From Syntrophaceticus schinkii (lineage in GTDB: Bacteria > Bacillota > DSM-12270 > Thermacetogeniales > Thermacetogeniaceae): a stretch of 33,595 nt of DNA. The translations under genes were made by a program, and so were the position numbers. Below, piece by piece: positions 1 to 8,854 of the stretch. The DNA is taken from NCBI RefSeq assembly GCF_000946815.1, contig NZ_CDRZ01000280.1, positions 1-33,595 of the forward strand, read 5' to 3'. Each line of letters begins with the position of its first letter. Positions within the stretch are counted from its first letter, which is position 1. The notes beneath the pieces are model-generated. The model had not been told where the DNA came from. It searched no databases and saw nothing but the letters and a program-made list of their open reading frames with translations.

Positions 1-168
1 TTTAGCCCATACATGGATAAGCTCAAACTCATCGTAGCCGCAAATAATTCCGCAGGTCACGATGAATAAGATATCGGTTAATCGATGCCATATCTTCCCT
101 TCCATTCTACTATCGTTCAATCCGCTAAAATAATCAAAAAACTTCCCTTGATATAAGCTTTCGCTCAT
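1..168 (-). CDS. ISAs1-family transposase, N-terminal part only
   Basis: The first 56 codons read without a stop from an ATG at 168 to the window edge. The peptide has the shape of the DDE_Tnp_1-associated N-terminal domain of ISAs1 / H-repeat transposases: a short FFDYFSGLNDSR-like start, then GKIWHRLTDILFIVTCGII and a following GYDEFELIHVWAK. A GGAGGGG ribosome site lies 5 to 6 bases before the ATG. The catalytic DDE residues would lie to the left and cannot be seen, so whether the element is intact is unknown. The family call rests on recall of the domain pattern, not on a search. Confidence 0.7.
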   Translation of the reverse strand, partial: MSESLYQGKFFDYFSGLNDSRMEGKIWHRLTDILFIVTCGIICGYDEFELIHVWAK

Positions 169-752
169 CAGTATCCCCTCCACATATACTTCTGAGCTAT
201 AGCTTAATTCATAGTTGGTTGATTGTCCAGCAACTTTTACACCCATTTACTTCCTACATGAATTTGCCGTGTCGAAACCCCTTACCCTTACCTCACCAGT
301 TCGGCTTCTGCCGTATCGAGAATCTAATTCCTCTTATAGATGTGCAACATCATCCAGTTTCAGCAGTTCGTAAACAGCTCTCTGGCAACACTTTGCATTT
401 CCTTGCGGTCGGCTTTGTCCTAATTATTCCGGACTGAATCAAAGCCCAGTTTCGGTAGAAAAATTTCTACCTCTCTGGTGTTTAATGGTGTGCGGATCTG
501 CCGAATCATACCCCCTTAGATGGTACTGGGAAGAACATCAAGGCCTAATGTGTCATCATTTTTGATGCTGTGACTTAGAGAACGGCTCCAGACGACGCTT
601 ATGCCTCCCATGTCACAAACGCCGCTGGACTGCCTTTCTCATCCTGACCCCCAGGCAGGCCCCTTCTAATTTAATAAACCCCTCTCTTTATAAAAAAAGA
701 TTCTTCATATCCATCTCATAGCCCTGTGGATAAATTTTTGATATAGTAGAGA
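169..752. other. Intergenic stretch without an intact gene
   Basis: About 580 bases with only short open frames. A 72-codon plus-strand frame at 219-437 has no ribosome site and no recognisable composition. The minus strand carries short stretches that look coding-like but are interrupted by stops, so this may be a decayed gene or mobile-element remnant. I could not identify a family or the terminal repeat of the neighbouring transposase. Confidence 0.4.
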
Positions 753-769
753 AAACAGGTGACCTGTTT
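753..769. promoter_or_regulatory. 17-base perfect palindrome upstream of the PocR/AraC regulator
   Basis: AAACAGGTGACCTGTTT is a perfect inverted repeat with 8-base arms around a single G. It lies about 145 bases before the regulator start and just before an AT-rich stretch (TAATAATAT at 771-779) that could hold a -10. The form fits a dimeric repressor or activator site, possibly autoregulatory, but no matching second copy was found by eye. Confidence 0.4.
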
Positions 770-915
770 GTAATAATATGCTCTGAAGCAAACAAATCAT
801 GAAAAAACCATATAGTTAATAGGTATAGTTATTGCAAACTTAATGTTGCCGTTCCTATACGTAAATACCTGGACATAAAAAAACAGTACACATAACTGAG
901 AAGGAGACACGAAAA

Positions 916-2199
916 ATGCTGCCCTCATATCCCTTACAAAACGAGCACTATATTAAGAAACTAAATGATAACATACTGCTGGAACGCCTATTGGATTCTT
1001 TTTCGACCATTACCAGAATGAATGTGGCAGTAACAGATGTTGACGGCAACTATCTGCTCACATCCAAAAAAGAAGAGGCGGAATTTTGTCGGTTGATCAA
1101 ATCCACTTCCCAGGGCTTGGAACGCTGCTGCAGTTCCTATGCCCGCGCGGGCAGAGAAGCTGAAAAATGGAATGAACCTTATTTTTTTAAGTGTCATGCA
1201 GGTTTAATTGCGTGGGCCTGTCCTATTTTATTTGATGGAAGACATGAAGGTAATTTTATCTGCGGACAGGTTCTGATGTGGAAACTGGATCAGTACTACA
1301 TCCAGGAGATCCTGGAGATTACGAAAAAGCTGGATATTGACAACACTAAACTGGAGAAAGCCGCAAAAAAACTGGATGTTATCTCGGCAGATCATATGCA
1401 GGCGGCTGCTGACCTTTTATTTGTAACTGCTAATTATTTTGCTCACAGCGGCACATCCACCCTTGATTACCAGCAACAGCTGCGCATAATCAGTTCTTGG
1501 CTCTGGAATGAGAACTATAATAAAAAGGTCCAAGAAACAGTAGAACAAGACATTATAGAATTGGAAAACGAACTCTTCAGGGAAATCCGGCTTTCCCATC
1601 AAGAATCATCCAGAGAACTGCTGAAAAAACTGGCTATCAAGTTCTTCACCCACAGCAGAGGCAAAATAGAAATCATCAAAGGGTTGAGCATTGAATTTAT
1701 CAGTCTGTTGACGCGTTTTGCCACAGAGTGCGGCACAAAATTTGAGGAATCCATTCGCTACAGCTTCAAAAGGCTCAATGAATTAGAAGAAGCCGATACT
1801 GTGGAAAAGGTAATTCTCTGGCTGCTCACAACAGGAAACAGTTATATCGATCTGCTTACAGAAAAAGATACAGATCCCCAAGAAACAATAATTAATAATG
1901 CCATTTCTTATATCCTGACAAACTATCCTTCACAGGAGCTTTCTTTGCCGGTAATCGCCGACTACTGCCATATCAGCCCCTCCTATTTAAGCCGGATTTT
2001 TAAGGATAAAAAGGGATATACCATCACAGAACAGGTCAACAGGACACGAATCGAAGAAGCGAGGCACCTGTTACAGGTGTCCAATTCAACAATTGAGGAA
2101 ATAGCAAAAATGGTGGGCTTCAGTGACCGGAGTTATTTTTGCAAGGTTTTTAAAAAACAAGTGGGTTTAAGTCCCAGCGATTATAAAAAGAGGTTTTAA
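916..2199 (+). CDS. PocR-domain AraC-family transcriptional regulator
   Basis: A 427-residue one-component regulator. Residues of about 15-180 form a PocR sensory domain with its cysteine pattern: EFCRLI, then a Cys pair in ERCCSSY, then KCHAGL. Residues of about 335-427 form the double helix-turn-helix AraC domain (ISPSYLSRIFKDKKGYT, then IAKMVGFSDRSYFCKVFKK). PocR domains are known from regulators of propanediol and cobamide-linked metabolism and are proposed to bind small hydrocarbon-derived ligands. An AAGGAG at 901-906 sets the ATG. Its stop overlaps by four bases the stop of the convergent corrinoid-protein gene, so the two are natural partners by position. The ligand and targets are not evident; the neighbour suggests control of corrinoid-dependent methyl metabolism. 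Confidence 0.88.
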   Translation: MLPSYPLQNEHYIKKLNDNILLERLLDSFSTITRMNVAVTDVDGNYLLTSKKEEAEFCRLIKSTSQGLERCCSSYARAGREAEKWNEPYFFKCHAGLIAWACPILFDGRHEGNFICGQVLMWKLDQYYIQEILEITKKLDIDNTKLEKAAKKLDVISADHMQAAADLLFVTANYFAHSGTSTLDYQQQLRIISSWLWNENYNKKVQETVEQDIIELENELFREIRLSHQESSRELLKKLAIKFFTHSRGKIEIIKGLSIEFISLLTRFATECGTKFEESIRYSFKRLNELEEADTVEKVILWLLTTGNSYIDLLTEKDTDPQETIINNAISYILTNYPSQELSLPVIADYCHISPSYLSRIFKDKKGYTITEQVNRTRIEEARHLLQVSNSTIEEIAKMVGFSDRSYFCKVFKKQVGLSPSDYKKRF

Positions 2200-2840
2200 G
2201 ATATAAGATTTTTTACCAGATTAACCGTTTCCAGGGCATTGGGAGAGTAGCCATCGGCTCCGATAAACTCGGCAAAATTTTCGGATACTGGCCCTCCTCC
2301 CACAATTACCTTTAATGACCGACGCAGCCGTTTATTTTCTAATATTTCTATAATATTAGCCATTTCCCCCATGGTTGTGGTCAGCAGAGATGAAAGAGCA
2401 AGCACTGCGGGTTTATGCTCCACTACAGCTTGCAAAATTTCCTTTGCGGGCACATCAACCCCTAGATCAATGACTTCATAGCCATTCACCTGAAGAAATA
2501 TTGCAACCATGTTTTTCCCAATATCATGAATGTCACCTGCAACAGTGGCGATCACAATCTTATGAGGATACTTGATGACCTGTGTGGAAAGATTCTTGAT
2601 CATCGTAAGTCCTGTTTTGATGGGGCGCAGCGCAAAAAGCACATCAGGGATGTAAAAATCTGCCCCGCGAAACTCCTCAGCGATACGCTTACTCGCTGGA
2701 ATAAGTGCATTGTCCATGATTTCCTGGGAGCTCATGTTGTTTTTTAACCCCAGTTCAATTAGACGTACTGTCTCCTGGGTATCGCCTTTCATAATTGATG
2801 TATTGAGCTCCTGTAAAATACTGCTGCGTTTAGGTTTCAC
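2196..2840 (-). CDS. Corrinoid (B12-binding) protein of methyltransferase systems
   Basis: 214 residues with the two-part build of MtaC/MtbC/MttC-type corrinoid proteins. An N-terminal helical cap (about 1-88, with LIPASKRIAEEFRGADFYIPD) is followed by a Rossmann-like cobalamin domain. The base-off ligand motif is D103-I-H105-D-I-G108, followed by GYEVIDLGVDVPA, a central SSLLTTTMG and GGGPVSENFAEFIGADGY, as usual in the family. Such proteins shuttle a methyl group between a substrate methyltransferase and a pterin or coenzyme acceptor in the cytoplasm. No methyltransferase or RamA-like activase gene is adjacent within the window, so the substrate is unknown and the gene looks isolated. It converges on a PocR regulator. 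Confidence 0.9.
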   Translation of the reverse strand: MKPKRSSILQELNTSIMKGDTQETVRLIELGLKNNMSSQEIMDNALIPASKRIAEEFRGADFYIPDVLFALRPIKTGLTMIKNLSTQVIKYPHKIVIATVAGDIHDIGKNMVAIFLQVNGYEVIDLGVDVPAKEILQAVVEHKPAVLALSSLLTTTMGEMANIIEILENKRLRRSLKVIVGGGPVSENFAEFIGADGYSPNALETVNLVKNLIS

Positions 2841-3066
2841 CGTTCGTCACCGTCTTTGTTATTATTAATAATTTCTCGGTTTCTGCAAGAAGCTTTACCG
2901 CGGGGTCTTACTGCACCCTTTTCACAGCAGCTTGAATAGCACCTGCTACCGCGGTAGGGACAACCTGGCTGTTGTTATCGCATCCTGGGCTATAGCTTGA
3001 ACAGCACCTGCTGCCAACATAAAAGCAAACCCTGATTAAAGGGATCAAAAATGCCGATATTGTATT
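2841..3066. repeat. Intergenic region with a near-identical 18-base direct repeat
   Basis: No gene is seen between the corrinoid protein and the end of valS. GCTTGAATAGCACCTGCT (2930-2947) and GCTTGAACAGCACCTGCT (2995-3012) match at 17 of 18 bases with a 65-base period. A CTACCGCGGTAG palindrome lies just after the first copy (2945-2956). The minus strand could once have coded a small Ala-rich peptide, but stops interrupt it. Confidence 0.5.
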
Positions 3067-3094
3067 TTGCCGGAGACGGTTTTCGCTCCGGCAA
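3067..3094. other. Hairpin downstream of valS
   Basis: TTGCCGGAG and CTCCGGCAA form a perfect 9-base stem just after the valS stop. On the minus strand the stem is not followed by a T tract, so it is a weak terminator candidate; it could be a transcript-end stabiliser. Confidence 0.45.
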
Positions 3095-3107
3095 ATTCTT
3101 TCCGCAA

Positions 3108-5768
3108 TCAGGACTTAAGGGCCGCAATACGGCGCTGTAAAGCATCCTTGGTCCTCTCCAGCTCCGCTTCCTTCTCCCTTTCCTTCTCCACAACTTCGGG
3201 TGGTGCCTTGGCCAGAAACTGCTCATTCGCCAGCTTCTTCTGCACTCGCTGCAGCACCCCATCGATGGTTCGCTCCTCTTTTCCCAGGCGGGCGAGTTCT
3301 TTATCCAGGTCCACAAGTCCTGCCAGGGGCAGGTAGATTTCAGTTCCCCGCACCACTGCACTCAATGCCTGTTTCGGCTTTGCATGACCCGCACCTGTGA
3401 TCTCCAACTCACAGTTGGCAAGGAGTTCGATATAGGATCTGTAATTGTTCAGCAGTTTGCTTTCCTCAGCAGCGGCAACCGCCACACACCTGACGGTTTT
3501 CCCCGGGTGGATCTTCATCTCCCCGCGCATATTCCTGATCCCGTGAATGGCCTCCATCAGAAACTCCATCAGGGCCTCACTTTCCTGATCGAGCTGCTCC
3601 GCATCCACACGCGGCCAGGAGGTGATTATAATGCTCTCTCCTGTATGGGGCAGGTACTGCCAGATCTCCTCGCTGAGGAAAGGCATGAAGGGATGCAGGA
3701 GTTCCATGGTATGAATCAGCACATGATGCAGTACAGTTTGAGCGGTAAGTTTACGCTCCGGGCCCTCCTTCTCGTATAGCCTCGGTTTGATCAATTCAAT
3801 ATACCAGTCGCAAAACTCACTCCAAATAAACTCATAGAGGATACGAGCAGCCTCACCGAGCTCATAGGCATCTAAATTGGCGGTTACAGCCTCAACAGTT
3901 TTATTAAACCTGCTCAAGATCCAGCGATCAGCCAGATCAAGCTGTTCGCGGTCATCCAGGTCAGCAGCATCTTGCAGGCGAAAATCCTCCAGGTTCATCA
4001 TAGCGAAGCGAGAGGCATTCCACACCTTGTTGGCAAAGTTTCTGGTGCTTTCAACCTTCTCCCAGTAAAAGCGCAGGTCGTTCCCCGGGGTGTTCCCGGT
4101 AAGCAGGGTAAAGCGCAGGGTATCAGCCCCATACTTGTCGATGACCTCCAGTGGGTCAATACCATTGCGCAGGGATTTGCTCATTTTACGCCCCTTAGCA
4201 TCCAGGATCAGGCCATGGATGAACACATCATGGAAGGGTACCTCCTGCATGAATTCAAGACCCATAAAGATCATCCGCGCCACCCAGAAGAAGATAATGT
4301 CTCTTCCGGTTACCAGCACAGATGTGGGGTAATAGAAGTCCAATTCTTTCGTTTTTTCTGGCCAACCCATGGTAGAAAAGGGCCACAAAGCAGAGCTGAA
4401 CCAGGTATCCAATACATCTGGATCCTGCTCTAATTTGGTGCTGCCGCACTTGGTGCACTCCTGTGGATCATCGGCGGCGCAGATTACCTCATCACACTCC
4501 TGGCAGTACCAGACAGGGATGCGGTGTCCCCACCACAGCTGGCGGGAGATGCACCAGTCCCTAATGTCTTCCAGCCAGTTGAGGTAGATCTTTGTAAAGC
4601 GTTCCGGCACAAAACGGATTAGCCCGTCTCTCACCGCTTGCATCGCGGGTTCTGCCAGGGGCTTCATGCGCACAAACCACTGCTCTGACACCAGGGGTTC
4701 GATTGTGGTGCTGCAGCGGTAGCAGTGGCCCACAGCATGGGTATAATCCTCCACTTTCAGCAGCAAACCCAGATCCGAAAGATCCTGTACCACCTGATGG
4801 CGCGCCTCCTCCCTGGTCATCCCGGCATACTTGCCGGCCTCTGGGGTGAGCACACCATCCTTCCCGATCACAACAAGCTGTGGAAGGTTGTGACGGAGTC
4901 CCATCTCGAAGTCAGCAGGGTCGTGGGCAGGGGTTATCTTCACTGCTCCCGTTCCGAATGCGGGATCCACTGCCTCATCTGCAACAACCGGAATCTCGCG
5001 ATTCATCAGGGGGAGGATCACCTTTTTGCCTACCAGTTTGCTGTAACGGCTGTCTTCAGGATGAACAGCAACCCCTGTATCCCCCATCATGGTTTCCGGG
5101 CGGGTTGTGGCCACTGTTATAAAGTCAGTGCCCCCATCCGCCGCGGGATAGTTGACATAATAAAGTTTAGAATCCTCATCTTCATGTTCCACTTCTATAT
5201 CTGAAATGGTCGTATGGCACTTAGGGCACCAGTTGATAATATAGCTGCCCTTGTAGATCAGTCCCTTATCATAAAGGCGCTGGAAGACCTCCCGCACAGC
5301 ATGGGAACACCCTTCATCCATGGTGAAGCGCTCCCGCTCCCAATCACAGGAGGCACCCAATCTCTTGAGCTGATTGATGATCTCCCCGCCGTACTCTTCC
5401 TTCCAGTCCCAAACACGCTCCAAAAACTTCTCACGGCCGAGGTCATGCTTGCCCAGGCCTTCTTTGCCCAGGTGTTCCTCCACCCGGGCCTGGGTGGCGA
5501 TACCGGCGTGATCTGTACCCGGCATCCACAGGGCATTGAATCCCTGCATGCGCCGCCAGCGTATCAACACATCCTGAATGGTGTTGTCCAGGGCATGCCC
5601 CAGATGCAAAGAACCGGTGACATTGGGAGGAGGAATCACAATACAAAAGGGCTCTTCCCCATCGTCTGGTTCTGCATGAAAGTAATTATTCCGCACCCAG
5701 TAATCGTACCACTTCTCCTCTACCTGATGCGGGTCATATGTCTTCGGAATCAACTTTTCTATAGCCAT
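3108..5768 (-). CDS. valS: Valyl-tRNA synthetase
   Basis: 886 residues, the normal length for bacterial ValRS, a cytoplasmic class I synthetase charging tRNA-Val. The class I HIGH signature appears as H55-L-G-H58 after PPPNVTGS, and the KMSKS loop at about residue 527. Between them is the CP1 editing domain (ATTRPETMMGDTGVAVHPED). The C-terminal 65 residues are charged and helical, the usual ValRS coiled-coil arm. Start ATG 5768 is preceded by a GAGGGGG site. In many Firmicutes valS follows a T-box leader; here only about 160 bases separate it from pstA and no T-box terminator sequence is visible, so it may be read from its own simple promoter or from the pst operon. Confidence 0.98.
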   Translation of the reverse strand: MAIEKLIPKTYDPHQVEEKWYDYWVRNNYFHAEPDDGEEPFCIVIPPPNVTGSLHLGHALDNTIQDVLIRWRRMQGFNALWMPGTDHAGIATQARVEEHLGKEGLGKHDLGREKFLERVWDWKEEYGGEIINQLKRLGASCDWERERFTMDEGCSHAVREVFQRLYDKGLIYKGSYIINWCPKCHTTISDIEVEHEDEDSKLYYVNYPAADGGTDFITVATTRPETMMGDTGVAVHPEDSRYSKLVGKKVILPLMNREIPVVADEAVDPAFGTGAVKITPAHDPADFEMGLRHNLPQLVVIGKDGVLTPEAGKYAGMTREEARHQVVQDLSDLGLLLKVEDYTHAVGHCYRCSTTIEPLVSEQWFVRMKPLAEPAMQAVRDGLIRFVPERFTKIYLNWLEDIRDWCISRQLWWGHRIPVWYCQECDEVICAADDPQECTKCGSTKLEQDPDVLDTWFSSALWPFSTMGWPEKTKELDFYYPTSVLVTGRDIIFFWVARMIFMGLEFMQEVPFHDVFIHGLILDAKGRKMSKSLRNGIDPLEVIDKYGADTLRFTLLTGNTPGNDLRFYWEKVESTRNFANKVWNASRFAMMNLEDFRLQDAADLDDREQLDLADRWILSRFNKTVEAVTANLDAYELGEAARILYEFIWSEFCDWYIELIKPRLYEKEGPERKLTAQTVLHHVLIHTMELLHPFMPFLSEEIWQYLPHTGESIIITSWPRVDAEQLDQESEALMEFLMEAIHGIRNMRGEMKIHPGKTVRCVAVAAAEESKLLNNYRSYIELLANCELEITGAGHAKPKQALSAVVRGTEIYLPLAGLVDLDKELARLGKEERTIDGVLQRVQKKLANEQFLAKAPPEVVEKEREKEAELERTKDALQRRIAALKS

Positions 5769-5857
5769 TTTGTCCCCCTCACTCGCTTACAGTCCGCTCA
5801 TACTCAATTCTTGTTTAATTGTACGTTTTCCCCACAACATTTGTCAACCAAGTTAGG

Positions 5858-5884
5858 GTGCACTGGGGACTGTCCCCCTTGCAC
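5858..5884. repeat. REP-like palindrome (GGGGAC/GTCCCC type)
   Basis: Outer arms GTGCA and TGCAC enclose inner arms GGGGAC and GTCCCC, forming an interrupted hairpin between pstA and valS. It belongs to the same loose family as the GGGGACGG palindromes at 16908 and 28803 and the element near 32964. A CCAACCACCGACCACTAACC heptamer-like stretch follows at about 5919-5938. Confidence 0.6.
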
Positions 5885-5929
5885 GCGTTTCGCGCGAACA
5901 TCCTTTTTCCACCGACCAACCACCGACCA

Positions 5930-6784
5930 CTAACCACCAACTCCACCTGCCAGCCGTTTGATCAGGCGCTGCATCAGATAATAACCGCCCAGGTTGAGCA
6001 GGAGGATCAAAAGCACCAGAACAGCTGCTGTGGCAAAGGCGATGGAGAATTCACCGGTCTCCATGGCCACCAGGTAGAGGTGCATGGAGAGGGTGCGCCC
6101 CGGGCTGAAGATCGATTTGGGCACCAGCAGAGAACCGCCCAGGGTAAGCAGCAGAGCCGCGGTCTCACCGATCACACGGCCGACACCCAGGAGAGATGCT
6201 GTAAAGATCCCCGGCAGAGCGCTGGGCAGAACCACATGAACCACTGTATCCCACTTGCTCACACCCAAAGCCTGACTCCCCTCACGATAGGAGTTAGGAA
6301 TGGCATGCAGTGCCTCCTCTGAAACCCGGATAATGATGGGCAGAATCATGCAGAAAGCGGTGAGAGAACCGGATAGAATCGACCAACCCCCGGTTAAGGG
6401 CCGCAGTAACACAACAAAGAAGGCAAAACCGAAAAGCCCGATTACAATGGAGGGAATCCCAGCCAGGGCATCTGTAAAGAACCTGATCACCCGCACTAAA
6501 GTGCCCTCACCGGTGAATTCGGTCAGGTAAACCGCCGCTCCCACACCCACAGGTACCGCCAAGAGCATGGTAAGTAAAGTGAAGTAGATGGTTCCCAGCA
6601 AAGGTGAAAAAACGCCCCCGGCACTCCCCATCTTGCGCGGATTCTCCAGGAAGAAGGAGATGCTTAACTTCCCCAATCCCTGCACCATGATATAACCGAT
6701 AATCAGGACTAAAAAAGATACAGTGAGCAGAGCAGCACCCCAGATAAACCCTTCCGCTAACTTTTCTCGCACCTGCACACTCAT
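5930..6784 (-). CDS. pstA: Phosphate ABC transporter permease PstA
   Basis: 284 residues with about six membrane helices. It carries the binding-protein-dependent permease loop, where ALHAIPNSYREGSQALGVSK gives the EAA-type contact with PstB. GVGAAVYLTEF and DALAGIPSIVIGLFGFAFF are typical of PstA. It makes the inner-membrane channel for inorganic phosphate together with PstC. Its ATG overlaps the pstC stop by four bases (ATGA), showing translational coupling. The encoding ATPase pstB is not adjacent but sits about 2.1 kb upstream of pstC in the separate phoP-phoR-pstB-phoU operon. No frame damage is seen. Confidence 0.95.
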   Translation of the reverse strand: MSVQVREKLAEGFIWGAALLTVSFLVLIIGYIMVQGLGKLSISFFLENPRKMGSAGGVFSPLLGTIYFTLLTMLLAVPVGVGAAVYLTEFTGEGTLVRVIRFFTDALAGIPSIVIGLFGFAFFVVLLRPLTGGWSILSGSLTAFCMILPIIIRVSEEALHAIPNSYREGSQALGVSKWDTVVHVVLPSALPGIFTASLLGVGRVIGETAALLLTLGGSLLVPKSIFSPGRTLSMHLYLVAMETGEFSIAFATAAVLVLLILLLNLGGYYLMQRLIKRLAGGVGG

Positions 6785-7674
6785 CTGCCACTCACCCCCT
6801 TCCCAGCAATAAGCAGTGCAAAACTGTTCAACAGCATGATCACGAGAAAGAGCACCACACCTGTAGCAAACAGTGCCTGGGCATGCTCCCCGGAGGCATA
6901 AGCCATCTCCAACCCAATATTTCCGCTTAAGGTGCGAGCCGGTGAGAAGATGGAGCGGGGAAGAGCAGGTGCATTTCCAGCAACCATAAGGATCGCCATG
7001 GTTTCCCCGATGGCTCTGCCCATCCCCAGCACCACCCCGGCCATAATCCCGGTACGGGCAGCAGGAAGCGTATTGTGGATAATCGTCTGCCAGCGGGGTA
7101 CACCCAGAGCATAAGAACCCTCTTTATATTCCCGCGGCACCGCCCGCAGGGCATCCTCAGAGATGCTCACAATTGTAGGCAGAATCATGATCCCCAACAC
7201 CAGAGAAGCTGCTAAAATGCCAAAACCTGTCTTCATCTCCGGGGATAACACTCCCCCGAACCAATGTACAGCAATATAGCGCACCAGGGGCACAATAACC
7301 GTCATCCCGAATAACCCATAAACAACAGAGGGGATTCCCGCCAGCAGTTCCACCGCCCGGCGCGTCCACAGGGCGACTATCCCAGGTGCATACTCCGCCA
7401 GGAAAACCGCTGTGGTTACACCCAGAGGAACCCCAATGATCAAGGCCCCCAGAGTTACCGCCAGTGTACCGGCAACCATCGGCAAGATCCCAAATACCCC
7501 TTCCCCAGGCAGCCATTCCCTCCCAATAAGAAAGGAGAAAAACCCTGTTTTCTCCAAAAGGGGATACCCCTGAAGAAATACAAACAATCCCACCAGAACG
7601 ACCACCAGGGTGGAAGCCATAGCACATATCAAAAGCAATTTCGAATAAAACCTTTCCTTCAATGACAGAACCAT
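6781..7674 (-). CDS. pstC: Phosphate ABC transporter permease PstC
   Basis: 297 residues: an N-terminal helix after a short cytoplasmic stretch, then the permease core with VPLGVTTAVFLAEYAP, ELLAGIPSVVYGLFG and the cytoplasmic loop ALRAVPREYKEGSYALGVPR. These are hallmark PstC segments. A TAGGAG ribosome site lies about 8 bases before ATG 7674. It pairs with PstA, directly downstream with a four-base overlap. The upstream gene is the frame-broken pstS copy, separated by a 286-base repeat tract, so pstS-pstC-pstA is probably one transcript despite the gap. Confidence 0.95.
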   Translation of the reverse strand: MVLSLKERFYSKLLLICAMASTLVVVLVGLFVFLQGYPLLEKTGFFSFLIGREWLPGEGVFGILPMVAGTLAVTLGALIIGVPLGVTTAVFLAEYAPGIVALWTRRAVELLAGIPSVVYGLFGMTVIVPLVRYIAVHWFGGVLSPEMKTGFGILAASLVLGIMILPTIVSISEDALRAVPREYKEGSYALGVPRWQTIIHNTLPAARTGIMAGVVLGMGRAIGETMAILMVAGNAPALPRSIFSPARTLSGNIGLEMAYASGEHAQALFATGVVLFLVIMLLNSFALLIAGKGVSGR

Positions 7675-7960
7675 AAAGAATCTCCTAACTGGGGTCAGGC
7701 TTGAGTAATTTACTTATTTTGAGCCGTCAACCCTTTGTCACTCCCAGGTATAAGGCCATCATTTTACCACCTTCAGACCTCCGGCTTCCAACACCTGTTC
7801 CACTTCCAACATCCCACCTCGCACCTCTCGGTGTGTTCCCACTTCCCACCTCCCACCTCTCAAATAACAGTGGACAGATCTCTGTCACCTTCCTTTTTCC
7901 GACTTCCGGCTTCCAACTTCTATTTTCTATTCCCACTTCCAACCTCCCACCTCCCACATC
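7675..7960. repeat. Pyrimidine-rich (plus) / GGAAGTC-like (minus) intergenic repeat tract
   Basis: Between pstS-1 and pstC lies a simple-sequence tract built from variants of CTTCCAACCTCCCACCTCC and CTTCCGACTTCCGGCTTCC; on the transcribed strand it is G/A-rich heptamer-like units. It is broken at about 7870-7888 by a hairpin, GTGGACAGATCTCTGTCAC. Overlapping open frames on both strands are compositional artefacts. Similar tracts recur near 17065, 28990, 29130 and 33001. Confidence 0.75.
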
Positions 7961-8775
7961 TCATACAGCTGGTACAAAATCCTGGCCGACAATCCGCTGC
8001 CCTTCCGGGCTTAGTACAAAATCAATAAAGTTCCTGGCCATCCCCCGCGGCTCTTCCCTGGTCAAGTAGAAAAAGAAGCGCGCCAGCTTATAGGAACCGT
8101 TTTTAATTGTTTCTCTCCCAGGCAAAATGCCGTCCACAGCCACCACATTGACACTATTGTTAACATTACCCAGGGAAATGTAAGCAATGGCTTGGGGATC
8201 CGCGGCAACAGCAGTGCGCAGAGAACCTGTGGCATTCTGCACTCCCACCCTGCTGCTGATGTGGGAATCCTTCATCACCAAATTTTCAAAGGCACCGCGG
8301 GTTCCTGACCCTTCCTCCCGGGTGAAGGCATTGATCACCCCCTCCTTTCCCCCCAACTTCCTTCCAATTGGTAATCTCCCCCGCATAGATCCGGCGCACC
8401 TGTTCCAAAGTCAGGTTGTTCACCCGGTTCTCCGGGTTGACCACAAGGGCAATCCCATCGATAGCGATAGGGATCACCATCAGTCCGTTTTTCTCATCCC
8501 TTTCTAACTCCCTGGAGGAAGCCCCGATATCAGCAGTTCCCTCCCGTACCGCCTTGATCCCGGCGCTGGACCCACCACCCGCCACATTGATGGAAATCCT
8601 TGAGTTCTCTTTCATAAAGGCGTTGGCCAATTCCTCAGAAAGAAGGCTGTACAGAAGAGGAACCGGCGATATTGACGGTATTTGCCGGATTGGGGCGGGC
8701 ACAGCCTCCCAGAATGACGAATATCATCAAGCTGATGAACAGTGCCACTACCCCACCCTTTGATCTATAAATCAT
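7961..8775 (-). pseudogene. pstS: Phosphate-binding lipoprotein PstS, broken by two frameshifts
   Basis: Read across three frames, this is a full-length PstS-type periplasmic-type lipoprotein. Start ATG 8775 follows an AAGGGGG site. A signal peptide ends in the lipobox VILGGC, followed by VNIAGSSSVQP. One extra base near 8640-8647 then brings TGA (PSF-stop). The next frame carries SEELANAF to NWKEVGGK, including the phosphate-binding SSAG and GASSREL region. A second extra base in the G5 run at 8338-8342 moves the frame again, to VINAFTREEGSGTRGAF and the C-terminus. Each shift is cured by removing one base. An intact paralogue at 22636-23484 matches along the whole length. A short Pho-type promoter lies upstream. 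It is either a real pseudogene or sequencing error; the bases given do not encode a working protein. Confidence 0.9.
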
Positions 8776-8854
8776 CTCCAAATCCCCCTTCTGTTTGCCA
8801 ACAGCACCCATTAATCATAGCGGCCAGTCTTGCCACCAACCAATCCTGCCCTTT

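Noticed and set aside
219-437. 72-codon plus-strand frame as a gene
   Set aside because: It lacks a ribosome site and a protein-like pattern, and lies in a region of decayed sequence.
2930-3012. Bacterial microcompartment or other small-protein remnant on the minus strand
   Set aside because: The Ala-rich translation is interrupted by stops and could not be matched to any family; it is recorded only as a direct repeat.
3067-5933. Several plus-strand frames opposite valS, up to 239 codons
   Set aside because: They mirror the codon bias of valS, have no ribosome sites and no recognisable domains.
7701-8069. Plus-strand frames rich in Pro, Leu, Ser and Thr between pstC and pstS
   Set aside because: They translate the CTTCCAACCTCC repeat tract in different frames and are compositional.
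8630-8660. Programmed +1 frameshift at TTC TGA in pstS-1, similar in form to prfB or antizyme sites
   Set aside because: Shifting at the stop gives PSFEEL, a poorer fit than PLSEEL obtained by removing one T earlier. The other five shifts have no common slippery site or stop context, so sequence error or decay is simpler.
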